From Tenrec ecaudatus (taxonomy: Eukaryota; Chordata; Mammalia; Afrosoricida; Tenrecidae): 64,000 bases of DNA. Each line of letters opens with the position of its first letter. Position 1 is the stretch's first letter. Made by a program: the position numbers and the translations under genes. This document shows, one piece after another, positions 33,900 through 44,967 of this stretch. The DNA lies in the NCBI RefSeq assembly GCF_050624435.1, contig NC_134542.1, forward strand, positions 10,933,497 to 10,997,496, read 5' to 3'. The notes under the pieces are model-generated. The model did not search any database, had not been told where the DNA came from, and saw only the letters and a program-made list of their open reading frames with translations.

Positions 33900-34560
33900 G
33901 CATGCAGGTATCTACCGACCTATTATTTTTTTTTGTGTGTATAATATTTAGAGATTTGTTGCAATGCTATCTGGAAAAGAACCAAGGTGTCTTCATTTGA
34001 GTTATGGTACAAGAATATGGTAATTTACCAACTCTAATAAAAGTATTATTCCTTTAAAAACTAGTTGTGGCTTTATGAACTCTACTACAAATTTAAAAAT
34101 ATAAATTTGTATATTCTGCTTAAGGATTTTCAGATGGAGAATTCATACTATAAACATATTCATAGTATTCTCATGTACTTCCAATACTATAGTTTTGAAA
34201 CAATTGTAGTCAATCATTCCTCATAAATGAAATATCAAATTAATTTATATAATGTTTAATCAATTTTCTTAGTACAGTAGTTTTTCTAGATAGTAATTTG
34301 TGATAGATTAGAGTTTACTTAGAATTTTCTTTTTATGGTTGGGGAAGGTTGAGGAACAAAAAGGATTTAGAAAATTTTCTCTATGAGCTTCATTTAGCCA
34401 TCGATATGTTTCTTTATTTATTATTGATTCCCCAAATGAAGAACATTACCGTTGATGCTGATATTTCTGTGTATGTGTGTGTGTTTTCTTTAGCATGTTT
34501 CTCATGTCGTATCTTGTTATGCTGTTTATTTACTTTCATCTAGCGTAAGCTAGTATCTGA
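33900..34560. other. AT-rich block
   Basis: Markedly richer in A/T than its surroundings, with long runs such as 'aaatttaaaaatataaattt'. It may be an old LINE remnant. No family was recognised. Confidence 0.4.
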
Positions 34561-34659
34561 TCAAGACGAACATTTTGCCTCACCTCGCATCTTCCAGTTT
34601 TTCACGCGAGGGCTGGGTGGCGTGCCTGCTATGATGCTGCCATCTGTGTGCCACCAAGA

Positions 34660-35315
34660 TTTCACACAACTCTGGGTCCTCAACAGTGGCCAGGATCCAG
34701 GGGCTTCCGAGGCTGAGAAAAACCTGGTACTCTATTGCTAAAAAAATTTAGGAGAGGAGATGGGTCAGTCAGGGTGCGATGTAGTACCAATGAAGAACAC
34801 AGCTTTCCCCCAGATCCTGGATGCTTCCTCCCCCCAACTACCATGATCCGAATTCTACCTTGCAGGACTGGATAGGGCAGATGTTGTACACTGGTGCATG
34901 TGGGAGCTGGAGGCACAGGGAATCCAAGGTGGATAATACCTTCAGGACCAGGGGTGTGAGGACAGATGCTGGGAGAGTAGAGGGTAAGTGGGTTGGAAAG
35001 GGGGAATGGATTACAAGGATCCACATGTGGCCTCCTCCCTGGGAGATGGACGGCAGAGAAGCGGGGGAAGGGAGACTCCGGATAGGGCAAGATATGACAA
35101 TATAACAATCTATAAATTATCAAGGGCTCATGAGGGAGGGGGGAGCGGGGAGGGAGGGGAAAAAAAGAGGACCTGATGCAGAGGGCTTAAGTGAAGAGCA
35201 AATGCTTTGATAATGATTAGGGCAAAGAATGTACGGATGTGCTTTATACAATTGATGTATGTATATGTGTGGATTGTGATAAGAGTTGTATGAGCCCCTC
35301 ATAAAATGTTAAAAA
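34660..35315 (+). mobile_element. L1 3' UTR end
   Basis: 'gtcagtcagggtgcgatgta', 'ctaccatgatccgaattcta', 'ggattacaaggatccacatg', 'atcaagggctcatgagggag', 'gtgataagagttgtatgagc', then an A run at 35309-35318. Confidence 0.85.
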
Positions 35316-36238
35316 AAAAGTAGTTAAAGCGTTCAACAGCTAACAGCTAGAAGGTAAGCCCCTCAGCTTGGCAGGCACTCGAAATAGGATGGGGGGAAGC
35401 TGCCTTTTCAAATTGCATTCATAGTCAAGGTTCAGAGCATGCCCAGCCCAGAAGGATTTCTCACGTCACTATTGTATTGTCACACCGCTTCCCTCGAGCC
35501 CCCAGAAGAGAAAGACCACCAAGCTAGCGTTTGGAATAGACCCTTGAGGGTTCATAGAAGTCAAACTTGACTCACTTTCCGGGCAAGGGGCTTTTTGTTT
35601 GGTGTTGTTCTTGCAGTATTTAAGATCCCTGCTGGGAAGCACAAGAAGATTTCTCGACGGAGCCTCGGCTGGTTTGCTTCTTGGCCGGGTTGGTGGCTCT
35701 TGGGCTGCCTTCATTTGTCAAACTTCAGAGAACTGGTCCCCAGAAAGGCGGCCTTTACTCAGGGTTGATGAAACACCCAGGGCAAATGTACGCAGACGTT
35801 GTCGTTCTCGATTCATCTTTCTGCAGCGTTCTTTTACACTCACACTGTGTATTTCGAGCTCCATTCCTGGCTTGCACCTTTTTGACAGGGAGAAGGAGGA
35901 ATTGCAAGTGGAGAGGGTGTTAGGAACAAAAGTTCACAATGGTTAGGACCCTAGGTTACCTAGACACCCGATTCTGAAGTGGAAACTGTTATTAAACAGA
36001 ACAGGTTCTAGATGGTTCTCTGGGGGGCACTGCTTAGACATGAAGCTTGACAGAAGTCATCTGTCACTATGCCTTTGACTTGATCTTCTTGGCCCGTCAT
36101 CCCAGGAAGTGACTTGTTCCAGGGCCCTCAGTTAATTCGGCAGTAAGTAAAGAACTTGGGAGGAATTAGGATTTCTAGTGTGATTTTATTTACTTATTTA
36201 TTTGTGTGTGTGAGGGGAGCATCTTTTCTTGTAAGAAT
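35316..36238. other. unassigned sequence
   Basis: 35318-35360 vaguely resembles a SINE head ('gtagttaaagcgttcaacag'). Otherwise nothing recognised. Confidence 0.35.
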
Positions 36239-36239
36239 C

Positions 36240-36450
36240 AGTCTTGACATAGGGGTTATGCATTGTGCTGCTAACGGAGAGGTGAGCAGTTCAGAACTAC
36301 CAACCACAATGTGGGAGAGAGATGAGGCTTTCTACGCCTGCCCAGAGCTGCAGTCTCTGAAACTCACAAAAGGCAGTAGTTACTCTGTGCTATCGGGTCA
36401 TCATGAGTCAGCATGGACTCCATGCAAGAGCTTGGTTTGCTTGGTTTTGG
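36240..36450 (+). mobile_element. AfroSINE
   Basis: 'ggttatgcattgtgctgcta', 'gaggtgagcagttcagaact', 'gagagagatgaggctttcta', 'atcatgagtcagcatggact'. Confidence 0.8.
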
Positions 36451-37009
36451 TCCTGGGAAAGCGTGCGTGCGCGCGCACACACACGGTCTAGCCCTGCGCT
36501 ATCAACCAGACGGTGGGCTTTGGTAATTCCTTTAAATACTCAGTTTCTTCTCTCTTCCATAAAAGTGAGAGCATTGTGCTTGATTACTTTTAAGTCTCTT
36601 TCCAGCTACCAAATACCACGTGATAGCAGTGAAGACTGGAACACTCCGTCACACGTTCAGAGGCCTGCGGTGCCTCAGGAATCCCTCCACAGAAAGCAGT
36701 GTCCCAGGTTAGAAGGGGCATGGCCACAGCCACAGCATGTCAGGAGGATCCAGGCCTCGTGGGTGGGCCAGACAGAGGGCAATTCACAGGCAATGTGGGA
36801 GCAGAGGAAGGACTTGAAAGACAAGGAGGCCAAGTAGCATGTTTTTACACAAATCATGCATGTTTTAAGCATTTTTTGCAAACCACACCCGCCCCACCAT
36901 CATATTTTCGAAAGCACGCTATACGAATTTCTTCCATGGGTGGGAGAGTATGAGGTGGGCTAAAGCGCACAACATGCCTGTGGTGTGAAAATTTGGTCGG
37001 TGTCCAGGT
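36451..37009. other. unassigned sequence
   Basis: A short CG/CA-rich simple repeat at 36462-36484. No gene recognised. Confidence 0.35.
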
Positions 37010-37200
37010 GTTGTCATTGTCGGTTGCCATTAAGTCAGTTCTGACCCAGGGCAGCCGCACGTGTGAGAATAAACCTGCCCTCCTTAGGGTTTTCAGTGGC
37101 TTCGCCCATCACAAGCACATCATCGCAAGGGGTCCATTTGAACTGCCAGTATTCGGTGTAGTGATTCAGCATTTAACAATTTGTACCACACAGGGTCCTT
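37010..37200 (-). mobile_element. AfroSINE, diverged
   Basis: 'gttgccattaagtcagttct', 'tgcaccacacagggtcct'-like end. Middle poorly conserved. Confidence 0.6.
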
Positions 37201-37214
37201 AATAATTGGTGCCA

Positions 37215-37433
37215 CTCCGAAGCCTTAAGACCAAAGCCAAACTCCAAACCTTCACTCCTGTCACATGGACGGGTGCACACAGACCCGACAATCCAGGTAA
37301 AACTGCTTCCTTGGGTTTACAAGATTGTACATCTTTACGGAAGCAGTCTGCCACACCTTCCTCCAGGGGAGTCCCTGGTAGGCTTGAATGCAACCACTGT
37401 GCCAGGAGGGCTTTCAAACCCATTTCTTTTCCC
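37215..37433 (-). mobile_element. AfroSINE
   Basis: 'tacatctttacggaagcag', 'ctggtaggcttgaatgcaac', 'ccaggagggctttc' in inverted order. Confidence 0.7.
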
Positions 37434-37509
37434 AAGGAACCCCAGCAGCATAGTGGGTTGTGAGTTGGAGCGCTCCCTACAATGTCTGCAGTTCAAACCC
37501 CATAGCTGC

Positions 37510-38018
37510 TGTGTTAGTCTGGGTACTTTAGAGAAACAAATCCACAAAAACTTAAGGACAAGAGAGAGTTGTATACAAAGGTTAAGTGTGCATCAAGAAA
37601 ACATCCCAACCCAGGGCTGCCCAAGCCCACAAGTCCAACATTAACCCAGTAACCCATATGTCCAACACCAATCCACAAAGTCCTCCTCCAGCTCACAAAA
37701 CAGACAAAATGATGCCGACTGCAGGAGGAAAGCCGAGTCGGTGAACATGTAAACATCTCAGCGTTGGCAGGGGTCTCCACATGGCTGCTGCAGCACCCAG
37801 GGCTGCATCGGGGTAGGTCAATGTGGTTTCTTACAGGAAGCCAGCCTTGCAAGCTGAAGCAGGGAACTGCTAAGGAACTACACCCTGGTGTGACCATCAG
37901 AAATCAAGAGACCTGAGAACTAGAAAGGCGAGGCTCACTGAGCCATTTATCCCTTCGCCCTTCAATTCACCCCACTTGTGCTTATTGGCCAGGTTGGCAC
38001 AATGAACTAACTACCTCA
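37510..38018 (+). mobile_element. LTR-like element, family A
   Basis: It begins TGTGTTAGTCTGGG and ends ACTACCTCA, with a 5-bp GCTGC duplication at 37505-37509 and 38019-38023 in the middle of an AfroSINE that resumes in register. TG...CA ends and a 5-bp TSD suit a solo LTR. I cannot name the family. Confidence 0.7.
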
Positions 38019-38047
38019 GCTGCTCTGAGGGAGAAAGAAAAGATTTT

Positions 38048-38272
38048 AACCCTCACTCCCTGCTGAGTTGACAGCCAATGCTGACTCAGCTATTCCATTG
38101 GAATTCCATCAGACAGAGGGGGAGTGCCCCAGTGTGTTTCCAAGACTGTAATTCTTTATTAGAGCGGAAAACTTCATCTTTCTCCCATGGAGCAGCTGGT
38201 GGTTTCAAACTGCTGACTTTGTGGTTGCCAGCCCAAAGGGTAGCCTATCAAGCCACCAGGGATCCTTTAAGA
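38048..38272 (-). mobile_element. AfroSINE inside the nest
   Basis: 'gctgactcagctattccatt', 'tttctcccatggagcagctg', 'gtggtttcaaactgctgact', 'aagccaccagggatcc' in inverted order. Confidence 0.8.
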
Positions 38273-38279
38273 TAAACAA

Positions 38280-39028
38280 GCAGAGAAGCAACAAAGCCCA
38301 CATGGAAGAAGCACACCAGCCTGTGTGATCATGAGGTGCCTATGGGATCAGCTATCAGGCATCAAAGACCCAAAACAAAAAAAATCATATCATTGTGAAT
38401 GAGGGGGAGTGCAGAGTGGAGACCCAAAGCCTATTTGTAGACAATGGGACATCCCTTCCAGAAGGGTCACAGGAAGAGGTGAGCCAGTCAGGGTGAAGTA
38501 TAGCACCAATGAAACACACAACGTTCCCCTAGTTCTTTAATGTTTCCACACCCCCCACCCCCATATCATGAGCCCAATTCTACCTTACAAATCTGGCTAG
38601 CTAGACCAGAGCATGTACACTGGTACAGATAAGAGCTGGAAACACAGGGAATTCAGGATAGATAAACCCCCCAAGACCAATAATGAGAGTAGCCATATCA
38701 GGAGGTTAAGGGGAAGGTGGGAGGAGAAAGGGGGAACTAATCAAAATGATTTACATTAACCCCCTCCTTGGGGGATGGAAAAGTGGGTGAACAGAGACAT
38801 CAGACATGAAAAAATAATAACAATCTATAAATTATCAAGGGTTCGTGAGAAATGGAGGGTGGAGAAGGGAAGGAGGGGAAAATGAGGAGCTGATACCAAG
38901 GGCTCAAGTAGAAAGAAAATGTTTGGAAAATGATGATGGCAACAAATGTACAAATGTGCTTGACACAATGGATATACATATGGATTGCGATAAGAGCTGG
39001 ATGAGCCCCCAATAAAATGATTTAAAAA
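38280..39028 (+). mobile_element. L1 3' UTR end inside the nest
   Basis: 'cagaagggtcacaggaagag', 'gtgagccagtcagggtgaag', 'atcatgagcccaattctacc', 'ctgataccaagggctcaagt', AATAAA and A tail. The outer flanks GAAAAGATTTTA (38036-38047) and AAAGATTTTTA near 39029 resemble a TSD enclosing both this L1 and the minus SINE. Confidence 0.8.
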
Positions 39029-39130
39029 AAAAGATTTTTATAAGGTTGGAAACCCAAAGGGGCAGTTCTACCCTGTCCTACAGATCGCTGTGAGTTGGAA
39101 TGGACTCAATGGCAGTAGATTTGGTTTGGC

Positions 39131-39560
39131 CTTTGGCCTTAGTTCTCTTGATTGTGTTTGAGAAGGAGGCTTCTCCTGCTTCTGAGGGTCAGTCAATGAA
39201 ATGTAACTGAGCGGGAAGCTTCAGCTTCCCTGTCCTGCTTAGTACTAAGATGCGTGTTCCCTGGACCCCCATTTCTTATTTAAAAAGGGAGGAGAGAAAG
39301 CACCTGACACTGGAGGTCTGGTGCTTTGGTGATGTGAAACCCTTCTCAGTGGTGAGTAAGCGTCTCAAATCCAGCCCTGTTTTTTCCCTTAGTGGTAAGA
39401 GCCTTGCTTTGAGAAACCTCCACTGATGATTTTCTCACGCTTCTGAAGAAATAACAAAGGAAAGGAAAATCCTAGAATATGGTTTCGAGGGTGAATATAA
39501 TTCTTGTCTAGTAATTGCCAACCAATCGACTGCTGGGAAAGTTCATGTAGAAACACTTAT
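39131..39560. other. unassigned sequence
   Basis: No gene or repeat recognised. Confidence 0.35.
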
Positions 39561-39569
39561 TCCAGAAGG

Positions 39570-39794
39570 TTAACTGACCGGGGACCTCATGGTGGTAAAA
39601 CTTGAGTGGTCGGTCCATTCACGCAATCCACTGTGTGTCAGAAAAGCACACAGAATCAGAGCCAGACGAAAGCAGACGCCGTCAATGGTGATGTCGGCGG
39701 CGTCACATTCATTGGGAACGTGTTTGGCAATGTTGGAGCAGAGCTTCATTTCGGGCTTGAAAATCTCAACCATAAAGTTATTATTCAAGTTTAA
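39570..39794 (-). CDS. coding-like stretch, possible exon or retrocopy fragment, unrecognised
   Basis: The minus strand is open from 39794 to a stop at 39570-39572, and the codons look natural: third positions are mostly C, T or G and CpGs are frequent, in an AT-rich neighbourhood. Key phrases are FMVEIFKPEMKLCSNIAK and a later hydrophobic FRLALILCAF. Directly upstream on the minus strand is a pyrimidine-rich stretch ending TTTTCTAG, a good splice acceptor, placing an exon start at 39794. A weak donor (GC/GTGAAT) would end it at 39623. The protein was not recognised. It may be an exon of a minus-strand gene, a piece of an old retrocopy, or a chance ORF, since the plus strand is also open in two frames here. 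Confidence 0.35.
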   Translation of the reverse strand, partial: LNLNNNFMVEIFKPEMKLCSNIAKHVPNECDAADITIDGVCFRLALILCAFLTHSGLREWTDHSSFTTMRSPVS

Positions 39795-40127
39795 CTAGAA
39801 AATAGGAAATAACATTGTCTTTCTCACTTGACCATCTAACAATGACACATTTACTGATATAGATAAGATTTCCTGTGTTTTAAAAAAAAGATTTCCAGTG
39901 TTCTAAGCACAGAAAACCGAATCACAATTAAATTACTGCTTCAAGACTCACCTGGCTAAAGGTTTCTAGAGGATTGCAGATGTTAGGGTGGTTACCGATT
40001 GATTGTAAACCCCAAAATAATGTGTCCGCTTAGCTAAGCCATCATTCTCAGCTGTATGTAATCACTCCCTGCCCCCATTTTGTGATCTGCTGTAGTTTGC
40101 CTGTGTGTTGTGAATCGGATTTCAGCA

Positions 40128-40300
40128 TCAGAATGCACTGCCCTCCAGTTGGTTCCGACTCATAGCAACTCTACTGGGTACCGTAGAACTACGCCCTAGA
40201 GCTTCGGAAGCTACACACTGATGGAAATAGACTCCGTCTGTCGGTGGTAGGTTTGAATCACCAACCTTTGGGTTCGCAGCCGTCAGAGTTCCTTATTTCA
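40128..40300 (-). mobile_element. AfroSINE
   Basis: 'ccctccagttggttccgact', 'atagcaactctactgggtac', 'ggtaggtttgaatcaccaac', 'gggttcgcagcc'. Confidence 0.75.
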
Positions 40301-40559
40301 GCATGAGACGCCTCCAAACTTCGGAGTTCTGGCCTCTGTCATTAGATAGTGCTTGTGTCTCCCGGTGTCTGTGTCTCTCTGTGTCTAATCGGCTCTTTGC
40401 ACAGCTGAGGAGTGACTAGATTTTAGACCCACTAGACCCAGCTATCATCTGAGTAACGTAGCAAAGCAAACCGGATTACCTTAGCAGTATTTTCAGAGCA
40501 GTAGGGGGTAGGACTCCAACACATCTTTGGGAGGGGGGCGGGGGTGGGCAGAGGCACCA

Positions 40560-40792
40560 TGTAATTCCTATGAAAGTCAATGCAACGATGTCAGCTTGAG
40601 AGCTAGGGTGTCCTGGGATTTCTGACCGCCTCATGTGCATGTGAATGTTAGACAATGGAGGAGGAAGGCGGCGGAGAGAACAAACTCACCAAAGAACAGA
40701 TGGATCTGTCTTGGAGGAGGTGCAGCCAAATGGTCCTTAGAAGTGAGGATGACAAAACTTTATCTCCTGTCCTTTGGACATGTGTGTGAGGC
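40560..40792 (+). mobile_element. RTE/BovB, left part
   Basis: 'ccgcctcatgtgcatgtgaa', 'agaacagatggatctgtctt', 'ggtccttagaagtgaggatg', 'ctgtcctttggacatg'. The text stops exactly before the LTR-like element and resumes after it. Confidence 0.8.
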
Positions 40793-41286
40793 TGGGTGGA
40801 CTAGAGAAACAATCCATGGGCACACACATGTGTATATGAAAGAGATTTATATACTAGAGCAAGTGAACATTGAGAACACACCCCAGCCCAGTCTAGATCA
40901 AGTCCATAAGTCCGTTATTAGCCCATATGTCCGATCCCAATCTATAAAGTCTTCTTTGGACTCACGAAACACATGCAATGATGCCGAATGTAGAAGATCA
41001 CAGGCCAGTGGGTAGCAAGTCTTTGGATCCAGTGGTATGGAAACATCTCCGTGCTGGCAGGGGTCTCTGCATCAAGGTGGGTCCATGTGTCTTGTCAGCT
41101 GCTATGTCTCCCAGGGTGTGGGTAGAGATTCGCCCACCTCTAAGGAGGAAGTACCGGAGTTCCCAGAATTCTTAGGAGAAGGCCATGCCCACACAGAGGC
41201 CTCATTGGCTGTGGTCTCATTGACAAGCTAGACTCCACCCCTATACTCTTAATCCTCAAACTGACAAATGATATACATCGACCACA
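40793..41286 (+). mobile_element. LTR-like element, family A, inside RTE
   Basis: It starts TGTGTGAGGCTGGG and ends CGACCACA. The RTE phrase 'ggacatg|ttatc' is cut and its last five bases are duplicated: ACATG (40788-40792) and ATATG (41287-41291). The body parallels the 37510 copy ('actagagaaac', 'agtccataagtccgttatta', 'ccatatgtccgatcccaatc', 'tctccgtgctggcaggggtc'). Confidence 0.72.
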
Positions 41287-41525
41287 ATATGTTATCCCGA
41301 GAGACCAGTCTCTGGGAAAGGACATCTTGCTTGGTCAAGTAGGAGGGTGAGCAAACGTGAGAGAAATCATCAAGGAGATTGATTGACACCAGAGCTGCAG
41401 CCATGAGCTCAAACGTAAGAGTGGCTCTTCTGTGGCACAGGACTGGGCAGTGTCTCTTTCTGGGGGACACAGGGTCTCTGTGAGTCACCTGACTTGATGG
41501 CACCTTACACCAGCAAAATTCATGC
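41287..41525 (+). mobile_element. RTE/BovB, right part
   Basis: 'gttatcccgagagaccagtc', 'ggaaaggacatcttgcttgg', 'ggagattgattgacaccaga', 'gcacaggactgggcagtgtc', 'acttgatggcaccttac'. Confidence 0.82.
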
Positions 41526-42189
41526 ATTCACTTTCAGATTCGTGGGTGTAGGAGTTCACACTGGTGATTTGCTGGCTGGCCTGAGGCATGAGATGGGAGG
41601 GCCTGCCGCTCTCTCCATTGCATTTCATTTGTCATTGTCACCTCATTGGTCTGCCGCTGCGCTGGCTGGTTCTTCTTCAGCCTGTTTACAAAGCAGCAGA
41701 ATCTTTCCTGTCTAAAAAAATTTCTCGCCTTGCCAAGAAAAGCTCTCTCCAAAAGCCTTTACATTTTCACTGTTAGGAAAAAGAGGGAAAATCAATCGAA
41801 AGCATGTTGGTGGCTTTAGGGTCACTGAGAAGTTAGGCCTTATGGCCACTGCTGGCCTCCAGAGAAGGCGTCTGGTTGTCGTGCATCTCACAGGAGGTTA
41901 GAAATTAACTCGACCTGGGGTCAGGGCTGGACGGTGGGCTGTTTCCTGCTGTGAAAGGATTCTGTTATCAAAGCCTAGGAGACAGGCAGGCAGGCAGCCA
42001 GGGTCAGCAGAGGCCCGAGACACGGGTCCGCAGGCCACAGGAGCAAAAGGCTGTGCTCGTCCAAGCAGAAGCCATTTCAGCCGAAGGCTGGGTTCGGACA
42101 CTCCTCACACTGCCACGTGGGATGAGGCAGCAGACTGCCTGGGGGCTTGGCCTTGAGGGCCTGGCCTGACTGTCCTGCCCTGACTGTCC
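41526..42189. other. unassigned sequence
   Basis: No gene or repeat recognised. Confidence 0.35.
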
Positions 42190-42312
42190 TGCCCAAGTGC
42201 CTCTTCTGTGCCTCAGTTTCCTCATCGGGGGGCGGGGCGCTGCACCAAGTGCTCTAATTATCTGGCTTGCTAGGATTCTAAGCTGTAGATCACAGGTAGG
42301 CACACAATGCAC
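42190..42312 (+). mobile_element. MIR SINE fragment
   Basis: 'tctgtgcctcagtttcctca' is the MIR core. The right end 'cacaggtaggcacacaatg' is diverged. Confidence 0.65.
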
Positions 42313-42394
42313 GGTGCTTTCCCAAGCCCTACGCTCTGCTCTGTTCCTGCCCTGGGCGCCCCTCCTCCTGCCTACTCAGCCACAGTAGTGCCGT

Positions 42395-42578
42395 CCATTA
42401 CAACTGGCAGCGCGGCCACATAGAGCAGAGAGGAACTGCTCGCTGGGGCGTCCAATGCTGCAGCTTTACAGAAGCACATGTCCACATCTTTCTCCCTCAG
42501 ATCGGCGTGTGGATCCCAACAGCCGGCCTTTTGATAAGCAGACCACCATCGCCGCTTAGCCCATGGCGCCACCAGGAC
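42395..42578 (-). mobile_element. AfroSINE
   Basis: 'gtgccgtccattacaactgg', 'ctttacagaagcacatgtcc', 'ttctccctcagatcggcgtg', 'catggcgccaccaggacccc'. Confidence 0.75.
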
Positions 42579-42599
42579 CCCTTATGCCATCCCAGTCAC

Positions 42600-42800
42600 T
42601 ATAAAAGATGGCCTGGTGGCACCGGGATCTTGGGAACGGATGCACACCTAAAGGGTGGTGGTGTAAGCTTTCTTAGCTCTGTATAAGAAAGGCCTGGCAA
42701 ACCGCGTCTATGAAGCGGTCGGCCAAGAAAGCCCTGTGGTGGAGTTCTGCTCTGTAACGCAGGGGTGACAAGGAGCCACCCTGGCTTGACAACAGTGGGT
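42600..42800 (+). mobile_element. AfroSINE, another subfamily
   Basis: 'atggcctggtggcaccggga', 'aagaaaggcctggcaaaccg', 'gccaagaaagccctgtggtg', 'gagttctgctctgtaacgca' follow the longer afrotherian SINE with the 'ggcctggcaatctac' box rather than the short 'gagaaagatgagg' type. Confidence 0.65.
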
Positions 42801-43344
42801 TTCCAGTGTTCTGTGGGGTGTGCTTTGGACAAGAGGAAACAGATGACTCCCATTGTGGCTTTTGCTAGCTGGGAGCTAGCAGGGAAAAGCTTCTGCTTTC
42901 CACTACATTCCTGAGCGTATCCATGAAGTTCTCCACTGCGTGCCCAGTAAGAGCCAACAGATGCCACTCGTCGATAACCAGACTTCCTGCTTGCTGAGCT
43001 TGCAGTCCCAGGAATGTCTAAGTCACTGGCTGCCCGTATCAAGCGGGTGGTAATGAAACCGGTGTGAGTGGGCCTGTGGTTTCGCTTATCACTGAACACA
43101 AACGAACGGATTCTGGGTTTGAGAATGACTCGCTGAACACAGGAACATTCCTTTCTGAGATTATCATCAAGAAACGCCTAAAAATTTCAGCTGCCTCTTC
43201 TCATATGTGTATCCGTCTGAGGGTGTTCGGGATGGAAGAGTCAGGCCTTCCTTCCACGCACACCGCCCTCCGGGTGGGCTTCACCTCCCAACCTTGTAGT
43301 TAGCAGCCACACATGTTAACTGGCTCTACCACCCAGGGAAACCC

Positions 43345-43552
43345 ACAAAATGCATCAAACAAACAAGCAAACTCCCTGCCATCCAGTTGATTCCAACTCC
43401 CAGTGAACTTATAGGACAGGGTAGACCTGCCCCAGGGGTTTTGGAGACTGTCGCTTGTTAATGGAGTAGCACAGTGCAGCTGGTGGTTTCGAACTACTGA
43501 TCTTGCAGTTGGCAGCCCGACTCATTGCCATCAAGGTTCTCCAAAAGAATCC
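43345..43552 (-). mobile_element. AfroSINE
   Basis: 'aactccctgccatccagttg', 'ataggacagggtagacctgc', 'agctggtggtttcgaactac', 'gatcttgcagttggcagccc'. Confidence 0.85.
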
Positions 43553-43788
43553 TTCAGCCAACGCTCCAGCTTTGAATCTTACCTTCCTTGATGTTGCGAT
43601 GAAAATGGCCGGTTTAAACTCTGGCCCAATCTGGTCTTACCTGGATCACGGCTTTACCTGGAGTATTGATAATACATATGCCTGGACTTAAAGATGAGAG
43701 ATATACCAAGGCGGATGGAATGATATGTACCAGGGGCCTTCCAAAAGTTCTTGGGGGAAATTCCATTGTCTTTGAATTTTATTTTCCC

Positions 43789-43790
<2 letters not shown>

Positions 43791-43830
<40 letters not shown>
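43791..43830. repeat. (GT)20 microsatellite
   Basis: Twenty uninterrupted GT units. Confidence 0.97.
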
Positions 43831-43836
<6 letters not shown>

Positions 43837-43842
43837 GAAACC

Positions 43843-43998
43843 CCAAACTCGTTGCCATCAAGTCAATGCTGACTCATAGTGACCGCTTGTGGGTTTCTGA
43901 GACTATAAATGTTTATGGGAACAGTCTTGCTCTCACGGAGCTGCTAGTGGTTTTGAACGGCCGACCATGCGGTAACCACCACACCACCAGGGCTCCTT
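43843..43998 (-). mobile_element. AfroSINE
   Basis: 'ccccaaactcgttgccatca', 'agtcaatgctgactcatagt', 'cacggagctgctagtggttt', 'accacaccaccagggctcc'. Confidence 0.85.
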
Positions 43999-43999
43999 G

Positions 44000-44765
44000 C
44001 CTTAGGGGTGAGTTAATGAAATGTTTAGCTAGTATGGTCCAAGAATGCTGTTATAAATATCCAAATGGCCCTTAGCAGAAAAACAAAATTCCACTAACCT
44101 TGGCCTCAATGTGATCTAAGACCAGGGTCCATGGTAAAGCAAAGGGTTTACATGTTCGGCTGCTCTCCTAGGCACCTCAGAAGAAAGGCCTGGAAATCTA
44201 CTCCCAAGGGTTCCGTTGTTGAAAATCCCATAGTGCGCGTTACACTGAAAAGTCCGAGGCCACCATATGTCTGTGTCAAAGTGACCGCGACTGGGAGCAT
44301 CCAAGGCTAAGACCTGTGGGTTTAAACGCTGCATTATCTTGCTTGCAGATTCGGCAACTATACAGCATCCTCTATAATTTCCGGTTTTGGTATTTGTCAA
44401 AGTAGAGAACAAAACATAAGAAAACTAGAGTAAGAAAAGAGGAAGATGTTGTCGTTTTCCTTTTTATCTCTTACAATGCAGTGTTCGCCCACACCTAATT
44501 TTACAGCATTGTTTAAATGCAACCTACCATTAGCAAATCTTCCAAAGCAAGTAATTTAGCAGTTGTTGTTTTTTTAAAAAAAACAAACTTTTAAAATTTC
44601 AGAATCATTTACGGCGAAATGCAATGGAAGTATAGAAAATTCCAGCATGCCCACCATCCCGTTGCCCCTGCCATTCACAGCTGACATGACCTTGGCACGC
44701 TCGTTGAAGCCAGAAACCAACATCGATTATATTACTATTAATTGAACTCTTCACCTGTAGATTAC
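44000..44765. other. mostly unassigned, one SINE-like piece
   Basis: 44128-44260 contains 'ggtaaagcaaagggtttaca' and 'agaaaggcctggaaatctac', which resemble the longer AfroSINE subfamily seen at 42600. The remainder shows no gene or repeat. Confidence 0.4.
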
Positions 44766-44769
44766 CTGA

Positions 44770-44967
44770 GGACAACTACAAACATGACTAAGGATGTGAC
44801 GAAGGAAGGCTGAAGAAGAATCGATGCATTTGAATCATGGTGCCTGGTGACGAATGTTGAAAGTCCACGGACTGCCAAAAGAACAGACAGGTGTGTCTTG
44901 GAAGCACTGTAACCAGAATGCTCCTTAGAGACAAGGACGGCGAGACTTGGTCTCACATGTTTTGTTT
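44770..44967 (+). mobile_element. RTE/BovB, left part
   Basis: 'aagaatcgatgcatttgaat', 'catggtgcctggtgacgaat', 'agaatgctccttagagacaa', 'ggtctcacatgttttg'. Confidence 0.75.

Larger units (their letters stand above)
37434..39130 (+). mobile_element. AfroSINE broken into three parts by nested insertions
   Basis: The SINE is read in pieces: 37434-37509 ('ggaaccccagcagcatagtg' to 'catagctgc'), 38019-38047 ('gctgctctgagggagaaag') and about 39029-39130 ('ggttggaaacccaaaggggc', 'gttggaatggactcaatggc'). The gaps hold an LTR-like element and then a minus AfroSINE plus an L1 3' end. Confidence 0.75.

Noticed and set aside
42599-43099. 166-codon minus ORF
   Set aside because: It is antisense to an AfroSINE at 42600-42800 and shows no domain.
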